Made by a program: the position numbers and the translations under genes. DNA of 44,112 bases from Oscillospiraceae bacterium. Its GTDB lineage: Bacteria; Bacillota; Clostridia; Oscillospirales; CAG-382. The first letter of the stretch is position 1. Each line of letters starts with the position of its first letter. Shown here piece after piece: positions 17,601 to 24,231 of this stretch. The stretch is from the NCBI GenBank assembly GCA_022508745.1, contig JAFLUP010000013.1, forward strand, positions 1 through 44,112, read 5' to 3'. Below the pieces are notes generated by a model. It searched no databases. It had not been told where the DNA came from and worked only from the letters and a program-made list of their open reading frames with translations.

Positions 17601-17879
17601 AACGGTGGCCTGCTCCGCACGCAGCTTGTCGCGATACTTGATCGCGCCTGCGTTATCGGCGATGTCGATGGTGGAAAAGCCTGCCTCGAGGGTGGAAGCC
17701 TTGTCCAGAACGATGGAGACGCGGACGATTTCGTCAGCATCCACAATCACTCTGTCCGGGCCGGCAGCTTCGGCCTTGAACAGATCGTTCTTAGCCATCG
17801 TAGGAATGACCAGCGAGAGTGCCATGATGAAGCACAGCGCCAGTGCGATCCAACGTTTGAATGATTTTGGAGTACTCAT
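11694..17879 (-). CDS. Multidomain cell-wall-anchored S8 (subtilisin-like) protease with PA, dockerin, Big_2, cohesin-like and repeat modules
   Basis: Signal peptide; triad motifs LIAIIDTGLD, HGSHVAGIAA, MSGTSMAAPQVTG; dockerin DFDQDGDVDEDDAQLLL...DVDGNFCVDTHDVHELL; Big_2 VTWSSSDESIVTVDENGVINAVGKGDATITATT; SPETG + TM C-terminus. Confidence 0.92.
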   Translation of the reverse strand: MSTPKSFKRWIALALCFIMALSLVIPTMAKNDLFKAEAAGPDRVIVDADEIVRVSIVLDKASTLEAGFSTIDIADNAGAIKYRDKLRAEQATVQAAIESKLGGKLDVAWNLTLAANIISANVRYRDIAAIEAVPGVKSVYVERQYAPDVVSVGGTLDPNMAVAGELHGAHNAWDAGYTGEGTLIAIIDTGLDLDHQSFDNGAFLYAVDEDGERNLKLTEEDVIAAAASGWLNVTGSYSATAAGLYHNEKVPFGWNYIDDSDDITHDNDGEGEHGSHVAGIAAANRYVDTDGDGKYEEALKTVMVAGNAPDAQFLIMKVFGKNGGAYDSDCVAAIEDAIILGADAVNLSLGMALPGFATPAPNSPYVGIQKILTGCDTVVVYSAGNAGSWADNTYNGYLYSDGVSYQFDGESGSYTNSFTVASVDNDGFAGSSISVGDISSSFNDGAFQDDPRTDLASFASLDTSSDGSGTKVPFLMVAKASRGQEPTVLAELADELKGKVAIVWRGSINFSLKAQAASDNGAIGAIIANVPNPGEAPGLIPVLDGYTGDAPVSSVNEPIADAIWAAYAGQVKTTASGVQYIVGEMTVSASSMNLYNSGYYTMSSFSSWGAPGNLSLKPEISAFGGSIYSVNGADLSGTAYELMSGTSMAAPQVTGMSAVVQQYLRTNPDLIIPADITTRALTMSLLMATAEPMKDEYGYYYSLLQQGAGLANVEKAVSSPVYITVTGQDDGKVKAEVGDDPDRTGVFTFEFDIHNLVPGSYTYALSADVFTQALFSVQGYGDFMDYYTDTLDALVFFKGADVVVSNEVLDLRYDFDQDGDVDEDDAQLLLDHIILGTEIEGYEEFQLDVDGNFCVDTHDVHELLNLLQPTVVVQDVTHVTAEIVLDKDAAEALDEAKKGTGFYVEAFVNVTPRSDDGTMYPKLTIPMLGYYGNWTDPSMYEIGSNTDWYNTYSNSKPVDGRYPYTFRGAGQTTYNLAVTNIVYKGAYAATPAKANLMPDGTLAGIGESTLSYRYTPIRNYGNGVVQVTDSKGNLLWRSEDFGQGYGVLYYENAGFWIGVSGGSLIYNLSLETTVNWAAAMKNVDPDVDTVYISLILAPEYYEQYGYDWDALTDGDNSNGELGKGAILTTKLELDQEPPVIVSVEETTAKTDETGKGRILTAELTDNKGLAKAVLYDENYVVNRTSNPVQTLTISGTSATVTFDGGDLRFGGNVLTDKPLPDSIYRLEVTDASGNMTSLRFPVGDVSFTEYVGSIELSYDEISMIIGSSDQLEAVVGPYNLVDGADGVTWSSSDESIVTVDENGVINAVGKGDATITATTVGTNEAGEHLTATCEVNVYGIPVTATGVLGDENGYAKFFEYNFDEGMLSYKPDEKSETIYPVAVTPIDGNSYFTLDEDYTIYQVGYDGKVIASASGTDYTGFYINDIAYASADEALFWTAKGQSYLLMEEDPFDPQLSGWNLSSYWAARTYGYPTLLAVQNEAWEDSGYSGDYMLWILYTGATQSYALRCDMVSGGAGFLMTMYPLGINLAYVGYNGESYSNMVVGDDGALYISLMTGDTNEVIRVLLEDGDAGSFYRTMDYLGDFGDGVWPGLFLEVHTNETIDNAADKEKVSMETVTVKVDASSAETISTERALAIMGSLNSIEIPETDDDAAETNGVVVDTEAGTVTVPVYASASTNGEFILNYDPEIMHFESAEEGDLLVSYVVDEEAGTIHVGYADEDEADTVVLTVVFSIDKEAGKHLASIALDVLQDGTDKTESTTETEVEFHSWTAEFVWSTDGKSATATLTCEYNTEHTETVEATVTGEVKEGNGPTCTEDGTTTYTATVEYDGQTFTDTKDVVDVRATGHTEYRVDVTLPTCTKDGKAEVYCKVCNELLYTEVIPATGEHVCSEATVTEATCEEDGSVILVCDDCGETFQTVVIPATGHAWKVEFTWSEDGKTAKATFTCEHDETHTETVDATVTSEVKTPATETEDGTTTYTATVEFNGETYTDTKDVKDIPATGADDPGTSDDPSTPDDPHSPETGDNSNFALWAALILLSVFGLYAIIMVPRKALDNGK

Positions 17880-18100
17880 TCAGCTTTTTCCTTCCTTTCC
17901 AGTGAGATAAAGGTTTTTTTCGCCCCGCGGAACACGGGGCTATTGCCCGAACAAATCCCGGACTTTGAAGCAAAGCGACGCTGGTTTCCCCTTGACCGGT
18001 GTCGCTGCGCCACAAAACCCGACCTTTGTTCAAAACGGCGAAAAATCGTGCACCATATGTTGCGTAAATAGGCAGTATGGTCACATTCTTTCACACCATA
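17880..18100 (-). promoter_or_regulatory. Long structured 5' leader of the S8 protease gene
   Basis: About 220 nt from the predicted TSS. Nested pairings GAACAAA/TTTGTTC, AGCGAC/GTCGCT and GCCCCG/CGGGGC on the minus strand. Confidence 0.5.
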
Positions 18101-18103
18101 GGT

Positions 18104-18132
18104 ATTATATCATTTAATGAAAGAAATGTCTA
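18104..18132 (-). promoter_or_regulatory. Promoter of the S8 protease gene
   Basis: Minus strand TAGACA-17-TATAAT. Confidence 0.7.
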
Positions 18133-18232
18133 CCCCTTTTCGAAAATTTGTTTCTAAATTTTGCAATTTTTTTTACGGCATCCGTCATTTTTTCAGAAAA
18201 AAGAAAGAGATGCAAAAGATTCCGTCGCCCCC

Positions 18233-18261
18233 TTGCATTTTTCCGAAAGAAATGGTACAAT
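18233..18261 (+). promoter_or_regulatory. Promoter of the aldo/keto reductase gene
   Basis: TTGCAT-17-TACAAT. Confidence 0.55.
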
Positions 18262-18297
18262 CGGGGAGGAAAAAGAAGAAAAGAAAGGGGTATTTTG

Positions 18298-19215
18298 ATG
18301 AAGTTTATCGACATTGCTTCCGGTCCTTCCGGCGCGTCACAGGTAGCGTTGGGCTGTATGCGGATCGGGAATCTGTCCCCGGCGGAGGCGGACGCTTACC
18401 TGCATACCGCGCTGGAATACGGGTACAACTATTTTGACCATGCGGATTGCTACGGAAACGGGGTCTGCGAGGAGGTGTTCGGCGGTGCGCTGAAGCGGAA
18501 TCCTGCATTACGGGACCGTATCATCCTGCAAACCAAATGCGCCATCCATGACGGCAGGTACGATTTTTCCAAACAGCACATCCTTTCCTCCGTGGAAGGT
18601 TCCCTCAAGCGGTTGGAGGTGGAACAGATCGACGTCCTGCTCTTGCACCGCCCGGATCTGCTGATGGAGCCGGAGGAGGTGGCAGAAGCCTTCGATGCGC
18701 TGCATCAAAGCGGAAAAGTGAAATTCTTCGGCGTCTCCAACCATAGCCCCGCCCAAATTGAGCTGCTGCAGCGCTCTGTGAAGCAAAAACTGTGCATCAA
18801 TCAGATGCAGCTCAGCATCCCCAACGCCACCATGGTCAGCAGCGGCGCCAACGTCAATCTGGATAACCGGGACGGGGTCAACCGGGACGGCTATCTGCGG
18901 GACTATTGCCGTCTGAAGGGCATCACGGTTCAGCCTTGGTCGCCCCTGCAGCACGGCTTTATCGCGGGGAGCTTCCTGGGCAACGAACAGTTCGCGTCCC
19001 TGAACCAAACCATCAAAGAAGTCGCGGACGTCTACGGCGTGACGGACACCGGCGTCGCCATCGCGTGGCTGCTGCGCCTGCCGGAGAAGATGCAGCCCGT
19101 CGTGGGCAGCGTGAACCTCAAGCGCCTTAAGGAGATCGCCGACGCGACGGAGATCACCCTTTCCGCGGCGGACTGGTACAAGATCTACCGCGCCGCGGGG
19201 TACGCGCTTCCGTAG
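18298..19215 (+). CDS. Aldo/keto reductase family oxidoreductase
   Basis: YNYFDHADCYGNG...; IDVLLLHRPD; GKVKFFGVSNHSPAQIELL; GITVQPWSPLQHG; PVVGSVNLKRL. Confidence 0.93.
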   Translation: MKFIDIASGPSGASQVALGCMRIGNLSPAEADAYLHTALEYGYNYFDHADCYGNGVCEEVFGGALKRNPALRDRIILQTKCAIHDGRYDFSKQHILSSVEGSLKRLEVEQIDVLLLHRPDLLMEPEEVAEAFDALHQSGKVKFFGVSNHSPAQIELLQRSVKQKLCINQMQLSIPNATMVSSGANVNLDNRDGVNRDGYLRDYCRLKGITVQPWSPLQHGFIAGSFLGNEQFASLNQTIKEVADVYGVTDTGVAIAWLLRLPEKMQPVVGSVNLKRLKEIADATEITLSAADWYKIYRAAGYALP

Positions 19216-19245
19216 AGGAAATAACCGTAAAAAGGGGGCTGTTTT

Positions 19246-19761
19246 GTGCGTTATCGATCCGTAAATGCGGTGGAGGAGTTCGAATTTCATGACAGTCGTG
19301 CGGAAGGCGGGGAACTGCGCGACGGCACGCTTCTGTTGCCGTTGCGGAGCCTGAATATCCATAAAAATCTTCCGCAGAACCCGTCGGAGTACGATATGGA
19401 GATCGAGCTGGCGATCCTCCGCGCGGAGGGGTTTGCTCTGCGGGAGTATTCCCCTTGCCCCGAATGTGTCCGGGACGAGCAGGGGAATTTCGTTCCGATC
19501 GAACCGCGAAGGGTATATCGCGGCGAGGACGGTTTGGCGCGTTTTACGCAGGATCTCGGGGAAGGCTTCTATGTGTTTGGCTGGTCGGTGGAGCAAAAAG
19601 AAGGCGCCGCAGTGCATACGATCACCTGTATCGGAGAGGGCTTTGTCTCCGATGTATCGTTCACCGCCGAAAAGATCACCATCGAGTGGGATTCGTATAC
19701 GGATAAGGCGTGGTACGAATCCGATGAATGGCGTAAACACCGCGCATCCGAAAAAGACTAA
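19246..19761 (+). CDS. Hypothetical protein
   Basis: GTG start after AAAGGGGG; 171-aa uninterrupted ORF in the operon direction. Confidence 0.65.
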   Translation: MRYRSVNAVEEFEFHDSRAEGGELRDGTLLLPLRSLNIHKNLPQNPSEYDMEIELAILRAEGFALREYSPCPECVRDEQGNFVPIEPRRVYRGEDGLARFTQDLGEGFYVFGWSVEQKEGAAVHTITCIGEGFVSDVSFTAEKITIEWDSYTDKAWYESDEWRKHRASEKD

Positions 19762-19795
19762 ACGGGAAATCCTGTGTGAGAGGGGAGAGGGATCC

Positions 19796-20794
19796 ATGGA
19801 AAAGACCTACTATTTCTACGATACCGATCCGATCGGGCACGAGGCGTACGACATTGCCGGCGAGGACTTTGCGGAGTTCATCGAGACGTGCTGCCGGTAC
19901 TGCGAAACGGTTTCGTTCCGGATCTGGGAACAGGAAGTGAAGGTTGCCGAAAAGCTGAAGCCGTACCGGATCCCGAAACCGGAAGCGATCACCTATACCT
20001 ATCGGGAGACGCGCCGCGACAGATCGTTTTTCGGGGAGCCGGACGTCTATCCGGATATACGCTATTACCGGGTGTGTCCCGAACTGTGCGCACTGCTGCC
20101 GCAGATCGCGGATCATCTCTTTCAGTGGATCGACGGGTGGGGGTACCATCATCCGGAGGATCCGGTGTTCTACCGTTCGGACGGGAGTTTGTTCTTTTCT
20201 TTGGTCATCCATGCCGGGAAATGTACCCTGACCTCGCGCGAAGGAGAGGATGTCAGCCGGGTAGTATCTAAAGGGCATTGGCTGACGGAAGGAGCACAAA
20301 GGTATTATTTCTACGATACCGACCCGACCGGGCACGAGACGTACGACATTGCCGGCGAGGACTTTGCGGAATTCATTGAGACGTGCTGCCGGTACTGCGA
20401 AACGCTGTCCCTGCGTTTTCAAAAACCGGAATTGCGGGTCCTCTGGGGTCCTGCGCTGGAGCCGTACCGGATCCCGAGACCCGAAGCGATCACATATATA
20501 CAAGGGCATTACTATCACGATTTGCCCCAACAGGATCGGGAAACCTGCTATTACCGGGTGTGCCCCGAACTGTGCGCACTGCTGCCGCAGATCGCGGATC
20601 ATCTTTTTCAGTGGATCGACGGGTGGGGGTATCATCATCCGGAGGACCCGGTGTTCTACCGTTCGGACGGGAGTTTGTTCTTTTCCTCGGTGATCCACGA
20701 GGGGGAGTGCATCCTGACCCCGCGCGAGGGGGAGGACGTCAGCCGGATCGTTTCCAAAGAACATTGGTTGACGGAAGGGTTTCAAAAGTATTAA
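19796..20794 (+). CDS. Hypothetical protein made of two near-identical tandem domains
   Basis: GGGGAGAGGG RBS; MEKTYYFYDTDPIGHEAYDIAGEDFAEFIETCCRYCET repeated as RYYFYDTDPTGHETYDIAGEDFAEFIETCCRYCET. Confidence 0.75.
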   Translation: MEKTYYFYDTDPIGHEAYDIAGEDFAEFIETCCRYCETVSFRIWEQEVKVAEKLKPYRIPKPEAITYTYRETRRDRSFFGEPDVYPDIRYYRVCPELCALLPQIADHLFQWIDGWGYHHPEDPVFYRSDGSLFFSLVIHAGKCTLTSREGEDVSRVVSKGHWLTEGAQRYYFYDTDPTGHETYDIAGEDFAEFIETCCRYCETLSLRFQKPELRVLWGPALEPYRIPRPEAITYIQGHYYHDLPQQDRETCYYRVCPELCALLPQIADHLFQWIDGWGYHHPEDPVFYRSDGSLFFSSVIHEGECILTPREGEDVSRIVSKEHWLTEGFQKY

Positions 20795-20797
20795 AAT

Positions 20798-20838
20798 ACG
20801 GCGCGGGTGCAACTTTCGAGCACCCGCGCCGTGTTTTG
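20798..20838. terminator. Bidirectional terminator
   Basis: ACGGCGCGGGTGC-aactttcga-GCACCCGCGCCGTGTTTTG between convergent ORFs. Confidence 0.8.
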
Positions 20839-20843
20839 TTGTG

Positions 20844-21446
20844 TTATGCGTTTTCTTCCGTTCCCTGCCATTCGAACAGCTTGGCGGGGTAGGCGTAGGC
20901 GACCTTTCCTTTTCTGCTCCCCTCGGTGTACACCAGCAGATAGAAGTCGTCCCCGCAGGAGGAGTAGTTTTTCAGCCCGTCGTCATGCATGCGGAACTGG
21001 TCGCTCCATGTGAAGTTCCTGTCCGGCACCACGTATCTGCCATAAGAGGAGAAGTAAAACACGTTGCGGTCGTACCGATACCGGATCCGGTCAAAGTGCC
21101 AGACGCCTCGCAGCCAGTCGCCGATGCGCTTGATCTCCAACTCGGTCATGTTGTTCAGCTTCGCTTCCGCAACGAAAAACGCTTTCGCGTTGATCCGCTT
21201 GCGGTACACCAGCAGGTGGCGAAGGTTGAACAGCAGGTACGCCGCGGGGAGAGCCCAGACAGCGCCGAACGCCCATCCTGTGACCGACCAACCGGAAGTG
21301 CTGCCGAGCACGGCGAGCAGCAGCGAGAGCAGCCCGCAAAACAGGATCATTCCCATGGTGATGACGCACCGCCCGATCAGCTCCAGCTTCAGTTGATGCA
21401 GCAGATCCTTCTTGCAGCTTTCGACGGTCAGGACTTCTTTTTTCAT
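20844..21446 (-). CDS. Hypothetical membrane protein
   Basis: Two TM helices (CVITMGMILFCGLLSLLLAVLG; WAFGAVWALPAAYLLF); GGGAGG RBS. Confidence 0.75.
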   Translation of the reverse strand: MKKEVLTVESCKKDLLHQLKLELIGRCVITMGMILFCGLLSLLLAVLGSTSGWSVTGWAFGAVWALPAAYLLFNLRHLLVYRKRINAKAFFVAEAKLNNMTELEIKRIGDWLRGVWHFDRIRYRYDRNVFYFSSYGRYVVPDRNFTWSDQFRMHDDGLKNYSSCGDDFYLLVYTEGSRKGKVAYAYPAKLFEWQGTEENA

Positions 21447-21530
21447 GGGATTCGCCTCCCTTTTTGGTCTTTTGCCAGATTATAACATACAATCACATGA
21501 CTGTCAATAGGACTTTGCAATTTTTTTCAT

Positions 21531-21559
21531 TTGACAGCAAAATTTTTTTGTGTTATACT
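21531..21559 (+). promoter_or_regulatory. Sigma-A-like promoter
   Basis: TTGACA-17-TATACT upstream of the GH127 gene. Confidence 0.7.
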
Positions 21560-21690
21560 GTTCCCGGCACAAGAAAAGCAAGGCGTGGCATAATTTTTAC
21601 AATCCCTATATATATAATATGTAATGAAGAAGAAACGAGGGGGACCGATGCGGGATCTTCCCAAAAAAGCTAATCACCGGAGGTGGAAAT

Positions 21691-23499
21691 ATGAAGTTAT
21701 TTTCCTTAAAACAAGTGGAACTCACCGGCGGCTACCTGTTCGAAAAGCAGGAGCTGAACCGCAATGTCACCATCCACGCGGTGTATGACCGCTTTTCGGA
21801 AAGCGGGCGCATCGGCGCTTTCGATTTTGCATGGAAAGAAGGCATGCCGCACCAGCCGCATGTATATTATGATAGCGATGTGGCGAAGTGGATGGAGGGC
21901 GCTTCGTGGATCTTATGCAAGCACGACGAGCCGCTTTTGACCGAACGGGTCGAACGGCTGATCGACCGCATCGAGCGGCACCAGCAGCCGGACGGATACT
22001 TCAATATTTATTATACCGTTTGTAAACCGGGGGAACGGTTTACCGACCGCAATATGCACGAACTGTACTGCGCGGGGCATCTGTTCGAAGCGGCGGTGGC
22101 GTATGCCGTTGCCACCGGGCGGGAACGCTTCCTGCACTGCATGGAGCGCTACGCGGATTGCATCTACCGCATCTTCGTGGAGGAGCAAAGCGCCGCCTTC
22201 ACCACCCCCGGGCATGAGGAGATCGAACTGGCATTGCTTTCGATGTACCGCTACACCGGCAATCCGCGGCATCTGGAACTGGCGAAGTGGTTCCTCGAAA
22301 AACGCGGCGGGCCGGAGAGGGACGTGGCGACCCCCGCCCAGAATCAGAGCCACCTGCCGGTGCGGGAGCAGACGCAGGCGGTGGGGCACGCCGTCCGCGC
22401 CATGTACCTCTACACCGCCATGGCGGAACTGGCACATCTTACCGGCGACGGGGAGCTGCTTTCCGTCTGTAAACAGCTTTACGCCGACGTGACGGAGAAA
22501 AAGATGTATGTCACCGGCGGGATCGGCTCCACCCGGGTCGGGGAAGCTTTCACGGTGCCTTGCGACCTGCCCAACGAGGAAGCCTACGCCGAGACCTGTG
22601 CCTCCATCGCCCTGCTGTTCTTCTGCAAACGGATGCAGGAAAACGAAAATCTTGCTTCCTACGGGGACACCGTCGAGCGCGCCCTGTATAACGGGGTGCT
22701 TTCCGGGCTTTCTCCGGAAGGGAACGCGTTTTTCTATGAAAATCCGTTGGAGATCACCCTTGCCGACCGCTACACCTACTCCTGGGGCGGTCCGCGCCCG
22801 CTGGCGATCACCAAACGCGTGCATCTCTTCGATTGCTCCTGCTGCCCGCCCAACCTGAACCGGCTGCTTCCCCGTCTGGGGGAGTACCTCTACGGGCAGG
22901 AGGGGGATACCCTGTACGTCAACCAGTACGCCGGAAGCCGTCTGCACGGGGAGGGGATCTCCTGCACCATGGAAACCGACTATCCCCGGGACGGACGGAT
23001 CCGTCTTACCGCCGAAGGGGTGGGGAAGGTGGCGCTGCGCATCCCTGCGTGGTGCAAAACCTTCACCCTCAACCGCCCGTATGAGCTGCGGGACGGCTAC
23101 GCCTACGTGGAAAACGGGGGAGAGATCCTGCTCACACTGGACATGGAGCCCTTCGCCGTTTACGCGTCCCCCCGCGTGGCGGAGGACGCCGGTCGGCTAT
23201 GCGTACAGATGGGTCCCGTCGTCTACTGCGCCGAGGGAAGGGACAACGGGGGAGACCTGCACACGCTGGCGCTCCCGACGGACTTTGCCTGTCAGCCTTA
23301 CGAGCGTAAACGGGACGCCCGGATCGGTCTTGACACGCTGGCGGTAAAGGGCTACCGCATGGAGTCGGAAGCGGGCGGTCTGTATACCCGCACGACGCCG
23401 TCTCTGCGCCCGGAAACCATCCGGCTGATCCCGTACAATTCCTTTGCGAGCCGCGGGGAAAGCGATATGCGGGTCTGGCTGTCCGCCCTGCTCCGGTGA
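21691..23499 (+). CDS. Glycoside hydrolase family 127-like (beta-L-arabinofuranosidase)
   Basis: RIERHQQPDGYFNIYY; HELYCAGHLFEAAVAY; GHEEIELALLSMYRYTG; YVTGGIGSTRVGEAF; CSCCPPNLNRLLPRLGEYLY metal-Cys motif. Confidence 0.92.
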   Translation: MKLFSLKQVELTGGYLFEKQELNRNVTIHAVYDRFSESGRIGAFDFAWKEGMPHQPHVYYDSDVAKWMEGASWILCKHDEPLLTERVERLIDRIERHQQPDGYFNIYYTVCKPGERFTDRNMHELYCAGHLFEAAVAYAVATGRERFLHCMERYADCIYRIFVEEQSAAFTTPGHEEIELALLSMYRYTGNPRHLELAKWFLEKRGGPERDVATPAQNQSHLPVREQTQAVGHAVRAMYLYTAMAELAHLTGDGELLSVCKQLYADVTEKKMYVTGGIGSTRVGEAFTVPCDLPNEEAYAETCASIALLFFCKRMQENENLASYGDTVERALYNGVLSGLSPEGNAFFYENPLEITLADRYTYSWGGPRPLAITKRVHLFDCSCCPPNLNRLLPRLGEYLYGQEGDTLYVNQYAGSRLHGEGISCTMETDYPRDGRIRLTAEGVGKVALRIPAWCKTFTLNRPYELRDGYAYVENGGEILLTLDMEPFAVYASPRVAEDAGRLCVQMGPVVYCAEGRDNGGDLHTLALPTDFACQPYERKRDARIGLDTLAVKGYRMESEAGGLYTRTTPSLRPETIRLIPYNSFASRGESDMRVWLSALLR

Positions 23500-23535
23500 A
23501 GGTGGGAAAATCCTCGAAAAGACACGTTTTTCCTC

Positions 23536-23564
23536 TTGACATTTTTCATGGAATATGATAAAAT
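23536..23564 (+). promoter_or_regulatory. Promoter of the hydCBA operon
   Basis: TTGACA-17-TAAAAT. Confidence 0.7.
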
Positions 23565-23716
23565 GTGACCAATGAAAAAAGATTTTGTCGAAGCAGAAAT
23601 TGCCCGCGAGATACACGGGGGCGATTTTTGCGCGGTTATACCGCGTAAAGGCGGCGGAATCTTTCACTGAAACTTGAAGAAAAAAACAAAGCATATCATC
23701 GCAGGAGGATAAGTGT

Positions 23717-24193
23717 ATGGCACTTACCAAAGAGCAGATCGCAAGCAAGACGGAAGAGCTGAAAGCCTTCATTGCGACGCACAAGGATATCGACGGACCG
23801 TTGATGCCCATTATGCAGCATGCGCAGGAGTCCTTCAGCTATCTGTCTATGGAAACCATGACGCTCATCGCGGATTCGCTGGGGATCCCGGTTGCCGACG
23901 TGTACGGCATCGCGACTTTCTACGCCCAGTTCTCGCTCAAGCCGAAGGGGGATTACGTTATCAGCGTTTGTCAGGGCACCGCTTGCTACGTCAAGGGCGC
24001 CGCTGCCGTGCTGGACGAAGTCAAGTCCCAGCTGGGCATCGGTTCCGGGGAGACCACGCCGGACGGCAAGTTCTCCATTCAGGACACACGCTGCCTGGGC
24101 TGCTGCGGTCTTGCGCCGGTCATGGTGGTCAATAACGACGTGTACGGCCGTCTGGTTCCGGAAGACGTCAAGGGTATTCTGGAAAAGTATTGA
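23717..24193 (+). CDS. hydC: [FeFe] hydrogenase NuoE-like subunit (HydC)
   Basis: VYGIATFYAQFSLKPKGDYVISVCQGTACYVKGA...DTRCLGCCGLAPVMVVNNDVYGRL thioredoxin-like [2Fe-2S]. Confidence 0.92.
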   Translation: MALTKEQIASKTEELKAFIATHKDIDGPLMPIMQHAQESFSYLSMETMTLIADSLGIPVADVYGIATFYAQFSLKPKGDYVISVCQGTACYVKGAAAVLDEVKSQLGIGSGETTPDGKFSIQDTRCLGCCGLAPVMVVNNDVYGRLVPEDVKGILEKY

Positions 24194-24231
24194 TCGTTGC
24201 TTGATTTAAGAAGAAAGGAAAGGTCACATAT

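Noticed and set aside
11814-17864. 2016-aa + strand ORF opposite the S8 protease
   Set aside because: Antisense open frame produced by strong GC3/codon bias of the minus-strand gene; no family motifs, whereas the minus frame has a complete S8 triad and domains.
17922-17940. GCCCCG/CGGGGC hairpin as an intrinsic terminator in the protease leader
   Set aside because: On the transcribed (minus) strand it is followed by an A-tract, not a U-tract.
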